Shown in pieces: positions 56,126 through 63,324 of a stretch of DNA of 64,000 nucleotides. The DNA is from Halomonas meridiana (GTDB lineage Bacteria > Pseudomonadota > Gammaproteobacteria > Pseudomonadales > Halomonadaceae), in NCBI RefSeq assembly GCF_009846525.1, contig NZ_CP024621.1:1798001-1862000 (forward strand), in the 5' to 3' direction. How positions within the stretch are numbered: position 1 is the stretch's first letter; every line of letters begins with the position of its first letter. The notes beneath the pieces were generated by a model. That model was not told the DNA's origin. It was given only the letters and a program-made list of their open reading frames with translations, and made no database searches. The position numbers and the translations under genes are program-made.

Positions 56126-56379
56126 AAACGAACCATACGTACAAAGCCGCCCGCTTGTCTGTACTAGCTGCCGCCCATAGCAAACTGGCAAAAGCGGAAG
56201 GCGATGTTGAAGAGCTAAAGCGGAAGCTGGAAGAGGCTCAAAAAGAAGTCGATCGACTCAAAAAGCAGATTGAGGAGCAGGAAGGCGACACTGAAGAAGA
56301 GCCTGAAGAGGTGTCCGCCCGGTTGAGCCCTCGCCGGGTGTACGCTCGCTACAATGCCGCCAAGGCGTCGAAGTCTTAA
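56122..56379 (+). CDS. Small coiled-coil protein, last gene of the SOS-box operon
   Basis: 85 residues, start overlapping the previous stop (ATGA). Residues 12-55 form one strong coiled coil (AKAEGDVEELKRKLEEAQKE, VDRLKKQIEEQE), followed by a basic tail (SPRRVYARYNAAKASKS). It shares the EVDRL text with the preceding protein and may pair with it. Not recognised. Confidence 0.65.
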   Translation: MKTNHTYKAARLSVLAAAHSKLAKAEGDVEELKRKLEEAQKEVDRLKKQIEEQEGDTEEEPEEVSARLSPRRVYARYNAAKASKS

Positions 56380-56394
56380 CTGCTGGTCCTGGCG

Positions 56395-57235
56395 GATAAG
56401 TCGGAGAGTGCCGCTACCAATTAAAACCCCGACAGCCTGCGGGCTGCTCTATCTTCTGGCAGCCGTGGCAGGCACTTTCAACCCCTCTCACTTGAAGCAA
56501 TCGCCCACCGATGCGAAAAAAATCGCACCGGCATAGGGCACAAATTGAAAAGCTGCGGTTGCAACTTCATGCGGTCACGCCTGCCGCACGCCGATCCGGA
56601 TAAGCAGCACCTCAACCAAGACTGGCGCGCTGTCACTAACCCCGCCGCGCTGCTAATAACTTCCTGCTAATGAGCAGCTACAAGGCCAAGTGCCTTCAGT
56701 AGCCCGTGCTTCATAGTCAATAGCGGTATTACGCTACCGGATCCCCAACCACTAAAAGGTGGGAATCTGTACCTTTTCTTATAAAGCCGGAATCCCGGCT
56801 TTTAGCGAGCCGATCTAAGAAACCCCAACAGAGTAGTTTAAAGCTACTCTCAAAAATTCCTTTGCCCGCTAAGCCTGGAAACTGTCTTACAGCGATGCGC
56901 TTTTCTTCGCATCCGAACCCGCCGCTATATAAAAACGCTTGGTTCCTCCTGAGGCCGTGCTTCTGCTGTACGGGGGCGTAGAGGCTCAAATTCTGGCTAT
57001 GTATGAGGATTTCCTAGGGTGCGGTTGTTGTTTAGTTATCGCTGCCCTGATGGCCTGAAAGCCGCACAGCTAGTGCCTTTGCGGTGCCCATGGCCGCGCT
57101 TAACGCACCAACTACACCAACCTAAAAGGCTTTTTCCGCAAAATTATCGCGCCGCGCCCTTCTTTTTCCACTAGAGAAGGGCACGCTCCCGATTAGTGCC
57201 CCTTATCAGCTAATACACACCTAGCAAAAAGGGGA
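56395..57235. repeat. Intergenic hairpin cluster upstream of the relaxase
   Basis: No gene. Perfect hairpins: TGCGA/TCGCA at 56512-56527, TAGCG/CGCTA at 56721-56736, AAAAGGT/ACCTTTT at 56754-56777, AAAGCCGG/CCGGCTTT at 56783-56802, GAGTAGTTTAAAGCTACTC at 56831-56849 and GCCCTTCT/AGAAGGGC at 57156-57182. The 56831 palindrome recurs identically at 61807, linking this cluster to the array at 59.7-62.0 kb. The part nearest the relaxase start could include its oriT. A relaxase remnant (56541-56656) lies inside. Confidence 0.6.
56541..56656 (+). pseudogene. Remnant of a second MobV-type relaxase 5' end
   Basis: Translation gives LPHADPDKQHLNQDWRAVTN followed by PAALL, which parallels VPHADPERTHLNEDWRPVTS followed by PGALR in the intact relaxase near residues 33-57. 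Upstream a shared AAATTGAAAA stretch matches the relaxase start region with about 20 bases missing. The frame ends shortly after. The divergence means it came from a related relaxase and not from a fresh duplication. Confidence 0.75.
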
Positions 57236-57239
57236 GCTG

Positions 57240-58649
57240 ATGAGCCCGCGTCCACCTGCAATTCTGCGCATGACGAAATTGAAAACATGGAGCGCTGTAG
57301 CGACTTCCGGCGGTCACACCTGGCGCACACTGCCAGTGCCGCACGCCGATCCTGAGCGTACACACCTCAACGAGGACTGGCGTCCCGTCACTAGCCCCGG
57401 TGCGCTGCGTGCTGCGATCGAGCAACGGCTGGCGCTGGTTACTGCCGCCGCCGCTAAAAGCCCCGTTCTGTGCGTTGAGTATCTGATTACCGCCCGTGCT
57501 GAGGGGTTCAAAGGCTACGGCGGGGAGGTAGACGCGCCCGCCTATTTCCGCGATGCCCTGGCGTTTATTGAAGCCCGCCATGGTGCTTCTAATGTGGTGG
57601 CTGTGAACGTCCAGAACGACGAAGCCGCGCCCCATTTGGTGGTGTATGTCACGCCGCTGGTGGAGCGCCCCGCCCGTACCGTGCGTAAAAGTGTTTTTGC
57701 GGGTGGTCGTGACGAAAACGGCAAGCTGAAGCGCGTCACAAAAGAGATTCGACGGCCTGCTGAGGTGGTGTTGTCTGCTGACCATTACAACGGCACTCCC
57801 GCCAAGCTGGCCGCGTTGCAAACGGTCTTTGCTGAGCAAGTAGCCGCTAAGCACGGGCTGGCGCGTGGTCTGGAGCTGTCAGCCGCTAGCCATACCACTA
57901 ACAAACAGCATCATGAGGCGCTGGCGCGTGCGCTGGCTGGGCATATCGGGTTAACGCCGGAAGTGTTGGCGCGACAAGGCCGCCTGTGGTCGAAAGAAGC
58001 GCCCGAAGAGCAGGCCGCCCGCCTGTCTGACCTGATCCGGGATCACTACGCGCCCACCGTGGCCCGCGCTGCTACTGCTGGCCATGACCGCCGCCGCGCT
58101 GCTGAAATGGCCGAGACCGCCCGCCGTCATGAGGAGCGCTATAAAGCCGTTGTTACAGAACTGGCCGCATTTACGGAAGGGCTGAGCGCCGCACAGCAAG
58201 CGGAGGTTAGACAAGCCGCTAGCCAGTTGCGCCGGGAGAATGAGGAGCGGAAGCGCCGGGAGGCTGAGCAGGCCCGACAGCAGCGTGAGGAGGTGGAGCG
58301 GGAGCGCAAGCGGGAAGCCCAACGGGAGCGGGAACGCCTGGAGCATCGGGAGCGCGCCCTGGTGGAGCGCCTGAAGGTGGCCACGCCGCTGGCTTTTGCG
58401 GGTGCGGATGTAGCCACGCGCCGGAAGTGTTGGCAACTGATGCTAGGCCGTGATGACCTGTTTGAGGCGCTTCAGAGGATGGATACCAGCGGTTTTTTTG
58501 ATAATGCTGGGTACCTTAGCGACGCGGGCCGCCGCGCCGTGTTGAGCGCTACCGATTCTGCTGCTAATAAGCTTCCGCGCCACAGCGATCCCAAAGCGCC
58601 AGCCGTACACCGCCCGCTTTACAACGTGCCACTAGGGCCGGGTATGTAA
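57240..58649 (+). CDS. MobV-family relaxase (Mob/Pre)
   Basis: 469 residues. The MobV layout is visible: PAILRMTKLKTWSAV at the N-terminus, HADPERTHLNEDW near 35-47 (motif with the NxD/thLN pattern), FFxDAxxFIEARHG-like text (YFRDALAFIEARHGASNVV) near 100-118 and NVQNDEAAPHLVVYVTPL near 121-138, corresponding to the HxDExxPHxH metal-binding motif with the first His replaced. Residues 290-390 are a charged Arg/Glu-rich helix (RRENEERKRREAEQARQQRE). It would nick oriT and pilot the strand in mobilization by a helper conjugative system. ATG at 57240 has GGGGAG unusually close (3 bases). Confidence 0.85.
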   Translation: MSPRPPAILRMTKLKTWSAVATSGGHTWRTLPVPHADPERTHLNEDWRPVTSPGALRAAIEQRLALVTAAAAKSPVLCVEYLITARAEGFKGYGGEVDAPAYFRDALAFIEARHGASNVVAVNVQNDEAAPHLVVYVTPLVERPARTVRKSVFAGGRDENGKLKRVTKEIRRPAEVVLSADHYNGTPAKLAALQTVFAEQVAAKHGLARGLELSAASHTTNKQHHEALARALAGHIGLTPEVLARQGRLWSKEAPEEQAARLSDLIRDHYAPTVARAATAGHDRRRAAEMAETARRHEERYKAVVTELAAFTEGLSAAQQAEVRQAASQLRRENEERKRREAEQARQQREEVERERKREAQRERERLEHRERALVERLKVATPLAFAGADVATRRKCWQLMLGRDDLFEALQRMDTSGFFDNAGYLSDAGRRAVLSATDSAANKLPRHSDPKAPAVHRPLYNVPLGPGM

Positions 58650-58811
58650 TGCGCTGCCTGCTGTTTGGCCCCGGCTGGCGCTGGTAGGGAGGGGCTATTC
58701 CAATCCCTTCAGCGATCACCTGAGCGGACACCGTACCCCTAGTGATATTTTCACACCCGCGAAATTGAAAAATTGAGGCGCTAAGAATTGTTGGTAAATG
58801 GCACACTTTGA

Positions 58812-58943
58812 GCGCTGCTCCTCGATCAAAAGCCCCGGACTAAGCGGCAGGCACCAGAACAGCCAGCCATGGCGCGTGTGCCTGAGTCAGCGTTGAGCTT
58901 TGGCGATTTATTGGAGCGAATGGAGAAGCGCCAGCAGCATTAA
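58812..58943 (+). other. Short open frame after the relaxase, possibly a detached relaxase tail
   Basis: The frame 58812-58943 has no early ATG; it reads PRTKRQAPEQPAMARVPESA, then LSFGDLLERMEKRQQH and stop. The text looks coding-like and resembles C-terminal tails of mobilization proteins. Otherwise 58650-59116 shows no gene. It may be a leftover of a longer relaxase or of the second relaxase. Confidence 0.25.
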
Positions 58944-59116
58944 ACGCCGCCGATCCGCTGAGGCTTTGTAGGTACTCCCGCTGGGGGTAGTGCGTGCGGG
59001 TGACAAGTAGCGCTGAAACCAATGTGAGCGAGCCGCGCCGGGTGCGGTTGATTGTTGTTGTTTAGCCAAAGCCTCCCGCATTCGATGCTGTGGAGGTGGT
59101 GGCCATAGCTAGCCGT

Positions 59117-59140
59117 AAAAGGGGAGTATTCTCCCCTTTT
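59117..59140. terminator. Bidirectional terminator between relaxase and BrnTA
   Basis: AAAAGGGGAG (59117-59126) and CTCCCCTTTT (59131-59140) form a perfect 10-bp stem with a TATT loop; both strands end in a T run. It lies between the rightward relaxase and the leftward brnTA operon. Another hairpin, TAATTCC/GGAATTA at 59175-59199, lies closer to brnA. Confidence 0.75.
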
Positions 59141-59214
59141 GCGCTGACACCGTAAGCAACGTATTGATTTAGCGTAATTCCTTCAGAGAATCGGAATTAT
59201 AGCCACATGCCACC

Positions 59215-59487
59215 TTAGCGGCTGTGGCTGTGCTCTTGAATGTACGCCTTTAGCGCCTGATCTATGCGCCGTTGCCAGCCTTCCCCTTGCGCTTTGAAGT
59301 GCTCGATCACTTCCGGAGATAAGCGGATGGAGGTCTTTACCTTGGTGGGTGCCTGCTGGCGGCCACGCTGACCAATGGCGCGTTGTAGGTTAGCGGGCAA
59401 CACCTCAGACATAGGGCGCATCTGCTTAACGTCCTGGTCTGTGAGTTCTCTTACTTCGCCGTCTTTATTCGTGAGTCGCGTTTTCAT
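59215..59487 (-). CDS. brnA: BrnA antitoxin
   Basis: 90 residues. C-terminal KVKTSIRLSPEVIEHFKAQGEGWQRRIDQALKAYI is the ribbon-helix-helix of BrnA; the N-terminal region binds and blocks BrnT. The ATG lies inside the 3' end of brnT (23-bp overlap), the usual toxin-first order of brnTA. The complex represses its own promoter. A second toxin-antitoxin pair lies at the other side of the hairpin array. Confidence 0.92.
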   Translation of the reverse strand: MKTRLTNKDGEVRELTDQDVKQMRPMSEVLPANLQRAIGQRGRQQAPTKVKTSIRLSPEVIEHFKAQGEGWQRRIDQALKAYIQEHSHSR

Positions 59488-59740
59488 AGCGCCTTACCTC
59501 CCGTGTGTTGGCTTTCCTCAGGCTGATAACCCGTATGCCGCCCTCAATGGGCGTAAAGCACACCACGTGTACCCGTTGCCCGATCTTGCCCAACCCGATG
59601 AAGCGCTGTTCTGGATAGTCGTAGCGGTCATCTTCATGGAATAGCGCGCCGTCCCAATCAAAGCGTTCAACCGCCGTGAAAGGTAAGCCGCGCTCCTCCT
59701 CATTGTGAGCGCTTTTGTTCGGGTCAAAGTCGATTATCAT
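59465..59740 (-). CDS. brnT: BrnT toxin (RelE-fold ribonuclease)
   Basis: 91 residues. IIDFDPNKSAHNEEERGLPFTAVERFDWDGALFHEDDRYDYPEQRFIGLGKIGQRVHVVCFTPIEGGIRVISLRKANTREVRRY carries the typical DUF497/BrnT sequence, with FDPxKxxxNxxxHG changed to NEEERG, and the terminal R-A-N-x-R-E-x-R-x-Y motif intact. It cleaves mRNA when not bound by BrnA. An AT-rich promoter with TACAAT lies just upstream. Confidence 0.93.
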   Translation of the reverse strand: MIIDFDPNKSAHNEEERGLPFTAVERFDWDGALFHEDDRYDYPEQRFIGLGKIGQRVHVVCFTPIEGGIRVISLRKANTREVRRYENATHE

Positions 59741-60082
59741 GTATTTAATTGTATGGACAAAAAGAGAGGAAGGAAAGTTCTATTTAGCTGGCGCTAGAAT
59801 TTTCAATTAGCCACCGTCTGCCGGGTTAAAGGCATACCGTTATTAGTTTGGGCTACCTGGCCACCGCTTGAAAGCGGGCAAGCTGGGGAAGGCAAAGCAC
59901 CCACCCGCCTTAGTGTGTTACGGGGGCTGAGCGTGTGCCATGAGCTGAGGGCCGACGCCATAGCCGCTAAAAGTGAGCCACAGTCACAATAAGCTAACCG
60001 CCATACAAGGCAGAACCTCCCGCAAGGGAAGCCCACCAGCGCCAGCGGTAAGCCCTTTCTGTTGAGCCGATCCTTTGCGCCA

Positions 60083-60858
60083 GTCTCACCAGTGAGACAA
60101 ATAGCCGCCACCTGTTTAGCTTGGTGTGGCCAATGAGCGGAAAAGTCCGCCGATTGAATAAGCTGCTACCTTTGCGGGGCGCAAAATTGCGCCCCGTTAA
60201 ATAGCCGGGCCGCGTGGTAGGGGCGGAGTAGTTTTAAGCGACTCTGTTGAAATGGGCATTCCACCGATTGTGGGTTAGCCCCGCTTGCGCGTGAAGTGTG
60301 GTTAAACTTTAACCTCGCCACTGGCGATGTTCGATAGCCGCCACGTGTTTAGGCTGCCGTGGTCAATGAGCCGAAAAGTCGTCCGATTGAATAGCCGCCG
60401 TCTGCTTAGCCTGTCTTGGCCACTGAGCGCAAAATTGCGCCCGTTAAATCGCCTTGCCGCGTGCGGCTTGATGGGTAGGGTATTACGAAGCTTTCGTAAA
60501 ACCTGCCGTGCTTCCCCCTGCTTAATGGCAACCGATGCCGGAAAATCCGACATCGGTTGGCTGCCCGGCTTGCGCCTGGGGTATGGGTTTAGATATTGAT
60601 GCGTCCAGATTTGGACACACCAGCGCCCCTTGTGCGCGTTTCCGCATAGTTTGCGCCTTAGCCTGGTACTGAGCCGAAAACCCGGCCTAGTAAACCTGAG
60701 TAGGCAGAGCCAACAACTTAGAGACACTGTCTCTAAAGCAGAGACACCTTGGCGAGTAAGTGTCACCAAAATGGTGACGGATGCTCACTCAAGCTGAAGC
60801 GTTAGCGCCACCAGGGTAAGCGGGTTAGGGCATCTTGCCCTGACTGAGGGCAAGGCGG
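60083..60858 (+). repeat. Diverged tandem super-repeat, copy 1
   Basis: Begins CACCAGTGAGACAAATAGCC and ends GGCAAGGCGG. It shares ordered blocks with copy 2 (61036-61730), including a block of about 60 bp with two hairpins at 60718-60780 that is almost identical at 61551-61632, and GCGCGTTTCCGCATAGTTT at 60634. It is longer than copy 2 because of extra hairpin modules at 60176-60440. Confidence 0.8.
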
Positions 60859-61035
60859 GGGATGACGCAGATTTGCGTCATGTGGTGGAAGTTGTTTGCT
60901 TCGCGTGCGCGTGGGGGAGTTTTACGAAACTTTCGTAATACCTGCTCAGCGCCCCGCGTGCGCATGGGGGGAGATTGCCCGAGAACGCCAATTTGGCGTT
61001 TTGGCAGTGCCCCGCTTCAGGACACCCCCTAAAAA

Positions 61036-61730
61036 GTTTCACCAGTGAGACAAATAGCCACCACCTGTTCAGGCTGCTGTGGTCAATGCGCGGAAAAGTC
61101 CGCCGATTGAATAGCCGTGCCGCGTGGTAGGAACAGAGTGTCTTTAAGAGATGCTGTTGAAACGGGTATTCCGCTGATGGTGGGAATTGGCCCCGCGTGC
61201 GTTTGTGACCCTCTCAAAGAGGTTCGCAAAATCCCACTCTGCGTGTGTGGAGAAGCTTTCGCCCCAGAATTGGGTTGAGTCAATTTCCGTGGCCATGCGT
61301 GCGACTTGATGGATACTACGAAACTTTCGTAGTACCTACCGTAATGACAATCGTTGCCGGAAAATCTGGTAACGGCTTGACTACCCTTCCGCGCATGATA
61401 GAGCGTCACTATGGCGTAGTCAGATTTTCGGACAACGATCCAGTGCCCCGCGTGCGCGTTTCCGCATAGTTTTCGCCTTGGCCTGGTGCTGAGACGAAAA
61501 CTCGGCTGAGCTAAGCCCACTCGTATAAACCTGAGGCAGAGTTAACGACCTAGAGACACTGTCTCTAAAGCAGAGACACCTTGGCGAGTAAGTGTCACCA
61601 AAATGGTCACAGTGTTACCAAAATGGTGACGGTTGCTCACTCAAGCCAGAACGGCCTCACTCAAGCCGAAGCGTTAGCTCCAGCAGGGTAAACGGGTTAG
61701 GGCATCTTGCACTGACTGAGGGCAAGGCGG
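61036..61730 (+). repeat. Diverged tandem super-repeat, copy 2
   Basis: Same block order as copy 1. Differences concentrate in and between hairpins. The hairpin GTCACCA-AAA-TGGTGAC of copy 1 occurs twice here (61594 and 61614), each with one arm carrying a single change. Confidence 0.8.
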
Positions 61731-62056
61731 TTGGTTAGTGGCCTTTTCCGCCGTTGGCGTGAAAGGCACAAGGCCGCGCCCCGCGTGCGGATGAGGTGGA
61801 GGGAGAGAGTAGTTTAAAGCTACTCACAAATTTCCCAGCGCCCCACGTGCGCGTGGGTGAGCCTTTAGATGTTGATGCGCCCAACTTTGGATACACCAGC
61901 GCCCCGCATTCGCGGGCGTTTAGGTGAATAGTCTTGAGAGTGACTTTAAGACACCCTCAAACGCTGGCGCTGCGTGACTAGCCAGCAACCAGGACTTCAG
62001 GACTTGAAGGACTTTGATTCGTGTAATTTCTTTTAGCCGAGCTATATTTACCAGTC

Positions 62057-62074
62057 TGTAGCTTTTAAGCTACA
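62057..62074. promoter_or_regulatory. Operator/promoter of the HigBA-type system
   Basis: TGTAGCTT-TT-AAGCTACA is a perfect 8-bp-arm palindrome ending 9 bp before the toxin start. It overlaps a -10 (TACAAT at 62071-62076) with a weak -35 TTTACC at 62047, as expected for autoregulation by the antitoxin. Confidence 0.65.
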
Positions 62075-62082
62075 ATGACGCC

Positions 62083-62424
62083 ATGACCGAAATTACCCAC
62101 TACCTTACCGCTGATGGCTATGACCCTTTTCAAGCCTGGCTGGATGCTACAAAGGCTAAAGACCGTCAAGCCGCTATGCGGGTACTAACACGCCTTAACA
62201 GATTGGCAGCGGGTAATGCAGGCGACACCAAGACAGTAGGTGATGGGGTATGGGAGCTACGCATTACCTATGGCCCTGGCTACCGCGTTTACTACGCCAA
62301 GGTAGGGACGCGCTTGGTAATGTTGTTAATAGGTGGTACCAAGCAGCGCCAACAGTCTGACATCGAACAGGCAAAAGCGTTTTTGGCCGACCACAAGAGG
62401 AGAACACGTCATGAAAAGTCATGA
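62083..62424 (+). CDS. RelE/HigB-type toxin (phage-derived Gp49-like)
   Basis: 113 residues. MTEITHYLTADGYDPFQAWL, the RVLTRLNRLAAGNAGDTKTVGDGVWELRITYGPGYRVYYAK core and LLIGGTKQRQQSDIEQAKAFLADHKRR match the addiction-module killer protein family (HigB-like, RelE fold). It is a predicted ribosome-dependent mRNA interferase. The 3' end overlaps the antitoxin gene by 14 bp, and the toxin-first order fits HigBA. Confidence 0.92.
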   Translation: MTEITHYLTADGYDPFQAWLDATKAKDRQAAMRVLTRLNRLAAGNAGDTKTVGDGVWELRITYGPGYRVYYAKVGTRLVMLLIGGTKQRQQSDIEQAKAFLADHKRRTRHEKS

Positions 62425-62722
62425 TGAAGCAGTTATTGAGATGCTGCGCAACGATCCTGGTATGGCGCTGGATTACCTGCGCACGGCATTTGATGAACTT
62501 GACGAGAAAGGTGGAGAATCAGCCTTTCTTATGGCGTTGCGCCATGTAGTAGAGGCGCAAGGTGGTATGGCGCTGGTGGCAGAGCGCGCTAAAGTGTCAC
62601 GCGAAAGCCTTTACCGGGCTTTATCCCCCAAAGGGAATCCGACACTTCGCACCATGACAGCAGTTATTAAAGCCACAGGCGTTAACTTCCACGATCTTAC
62701 CCATCAAGCGCCAGCAAGCTAA
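62411..62722 (+). CDS. HigA-type antitoxin with Cro/CI helix-turn-helix
   Basis: 103 residues from ATG at 62411, with AGAGGAGA about 8 bases upstream; the frame is open to 62333 inside the toxin gene. MKSHDEAVIEMLRNDPGMAL and GGMALVAERAKVSRESLYRALSPKGNPTLRTMTAVIKATG (HTH) are typical of the antidote protein of this family. It neutralises the toxin and binds the operator at 62057. After it, 62723-62850 holds only the right arm-type repeat. Confidence 0.92.
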   Translation: MKSHDEAVIEMLRNDPGMALDYLRTAFDELDEKGGESAFLMALRHVVEAQGGMALVAERAKVSRESLYRALSPKGNPTLRTMTAVIKATGVNFHDLTHQAPAS

Positions 62723-62778
62723 AACCACCTAAAAGACGTGCATAGCGTCGCATCGAAGCGCATACAAGCACCTATATT

Positions 62779-62803
62779 TATGTTGGGTGGGATGTTGGGT
62801 AAA
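62779..62803 (+). repeat. Integrase arm-type repeat, right copy
   Basis: Identical 25 bp to 43535-43559, 47 bp inside the right att copy. Confidence 0.7.
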
Positions 62804-62850
62804 AATAAAAATATATGTTAAGCGACTGAATTTAAAGCACCGTTGGCGGA

Positions 62851-62864
62851 CTGTCCCTCCGCCA
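62851..62864 (+). repeat. Right attachment-site repeat (attR)
   Basis: CTGTCCCTCCGCCA, identical to the tRNA-Ser 3' end at 43400-43413. TGGCGGA seven bases upstream makes a small inverted repeat with TCCGCCA. Confidence 0.88.
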
Positions 62865-62876
62865 AGTATTACGAAT

Positions 62877-62902
62877 AAGCCGCTGATTTCAGCGGCTTTT
62901 TT
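62877..62902 (+). terminator. Rho-independent terminator right of the island
   Basis: AAGCCGCTGA (62877-62886) and TCAGCGGCTT (62889-62898) form a perfect stem with a TT loop, followed by TTTT. It could be the original tRNA-Ser terminator displaced by the island. Confidence 0.8.
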
Positions 62903-62913
62903 GTGTCTGTAAT

Positions 62914-63168
62914 TTAGTCAGCCCATACCCCAGCCCATACTTTGGTTTTGGCTTTCACGGAATAGAAACAAACCCCTCTGGACGCTCTCTCTTCGTAAGT
63001 CGTTTTTTGATACTCGCCTCCATGGCTCAATTCCCTCAAAAGCTTCACTGATGCACGTTCGTGAGGGCGAGGTGACAGCTTCTCTTCTTTCAGATACTGT
63101 CCTCTGAAGAGTTTTGAATGGTAGCCACCGGTTGGTAACGACTCAAAGCGGACGTTGGTGGAGGGCGG
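62914..63168 (-). pseudogene. Leftward ORF remnant without start
   Basis: The frame is open for 84 codons between stops and reads VRFESLPTGGYHSKLFRGQY, KEEKLSPRPHERASVKLLRE, then LSHGGEYQKTTYEERASR, ending KVWAGVWAD and TAA. It lacks an ATG and is preceded by several stops, so it looks like the 3' remnant of a gene. Its last codons lie in the arm-like repeat at 62918. Not recognised. Confidence 0.3.
62918..62940 (-). repeat. Second arm-like repeat, outside the island
   Basis: Read leftward it is GTATGGGCTGGGGTATGGGC, a pair of TATGGGC repeats organised like the TGTTGGGT pair in the island arms but different in sequence and inverted. It may belong to another integrase whose island lies to the right. 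Confidence 0.45.
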
Positions 63169-63324
63169 CTAACGGCCAGTACCAGATAGTCATCTCAAGA
63201 GATTGGTTTCGCCCGATAGATCATGTCATAAATCTACCAGTCATCAGGGATCAGCACTGGGTTGGCAGAAATGGCCAAGATAGGCATCCCTGCCTCGTCG
63301 TCATGAGTATCAGGGAGCGTCGCC

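Larger units (their letters stand above)
59741..62040. repeat. Array of AT-centred hairpin modules, 2.3 kb, no credible genes
   Basis: Perfect or near-perfect inverted repeats, each with a different stem: 59864 (CCGCT), 60083 (GTCTCA), 60137 (GCGGA), 60176 (GGGGCGCAA), 60427 (GCGCAA), 60483 (TTACGAA), 60529 (CAACCGATG), 60603 (GTCCA), 60718 (TTAGAGACA), 60762 (GTCACCA), 60834 (CTTGCCCT), 60862 (ATGACGCA), 60922 (TTACGAAA), 60984 (AACGCCAA), 61090 (GCGGA), 61210 (CCTCT), 61314 (TACTACGAAA), 61551 (TAGAGACA), 61594, 61614 and 61807 (GAGTAG). Loops are 1-5 bases and mostly A/T. Between them a GC-rich sequence like GCGCCCCGCGTGCGCGTG recurs at least eight times (60279, 60620, 60900, 60949, 61190, 61443, 61776, 61838). 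The order is not CRISPR-like. Function unknown. Confidence 0.8.

Noticed and set aside
60302-60769. Leftward 155-codon frame, and the 145-codon frame at 61083-61520
   Set aside because: Both run through hairpins and linkers; the text they share comes only from the tandem repeat, composition is Arg/Ser-rich as expected for antisense shadow, and there is no ribosome site.
59741-62040. CRISPR array
   Set aside because: Repeats are not regularly spaced, unit lengths vary, the variable parts are self-complementary, and no cas genes are present.
59741-62040. Integron cassette array (attC sites)
   Set aside because: No integron integrase, no GTTRRRY core sites in order, and no cassette ORFs between the hairpins.
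59741-62040. Retron or diversity-generating retroelement
   Set aside because: No reverse transcriptase gene in the island and no template/variable repeat pair with adenine-specific changes.
62841-62864. Partial second tRNA-Ser gene
   Set aside because: Only the last 14 bases match; no anticodon arm precedes them. It is the att duplicate.
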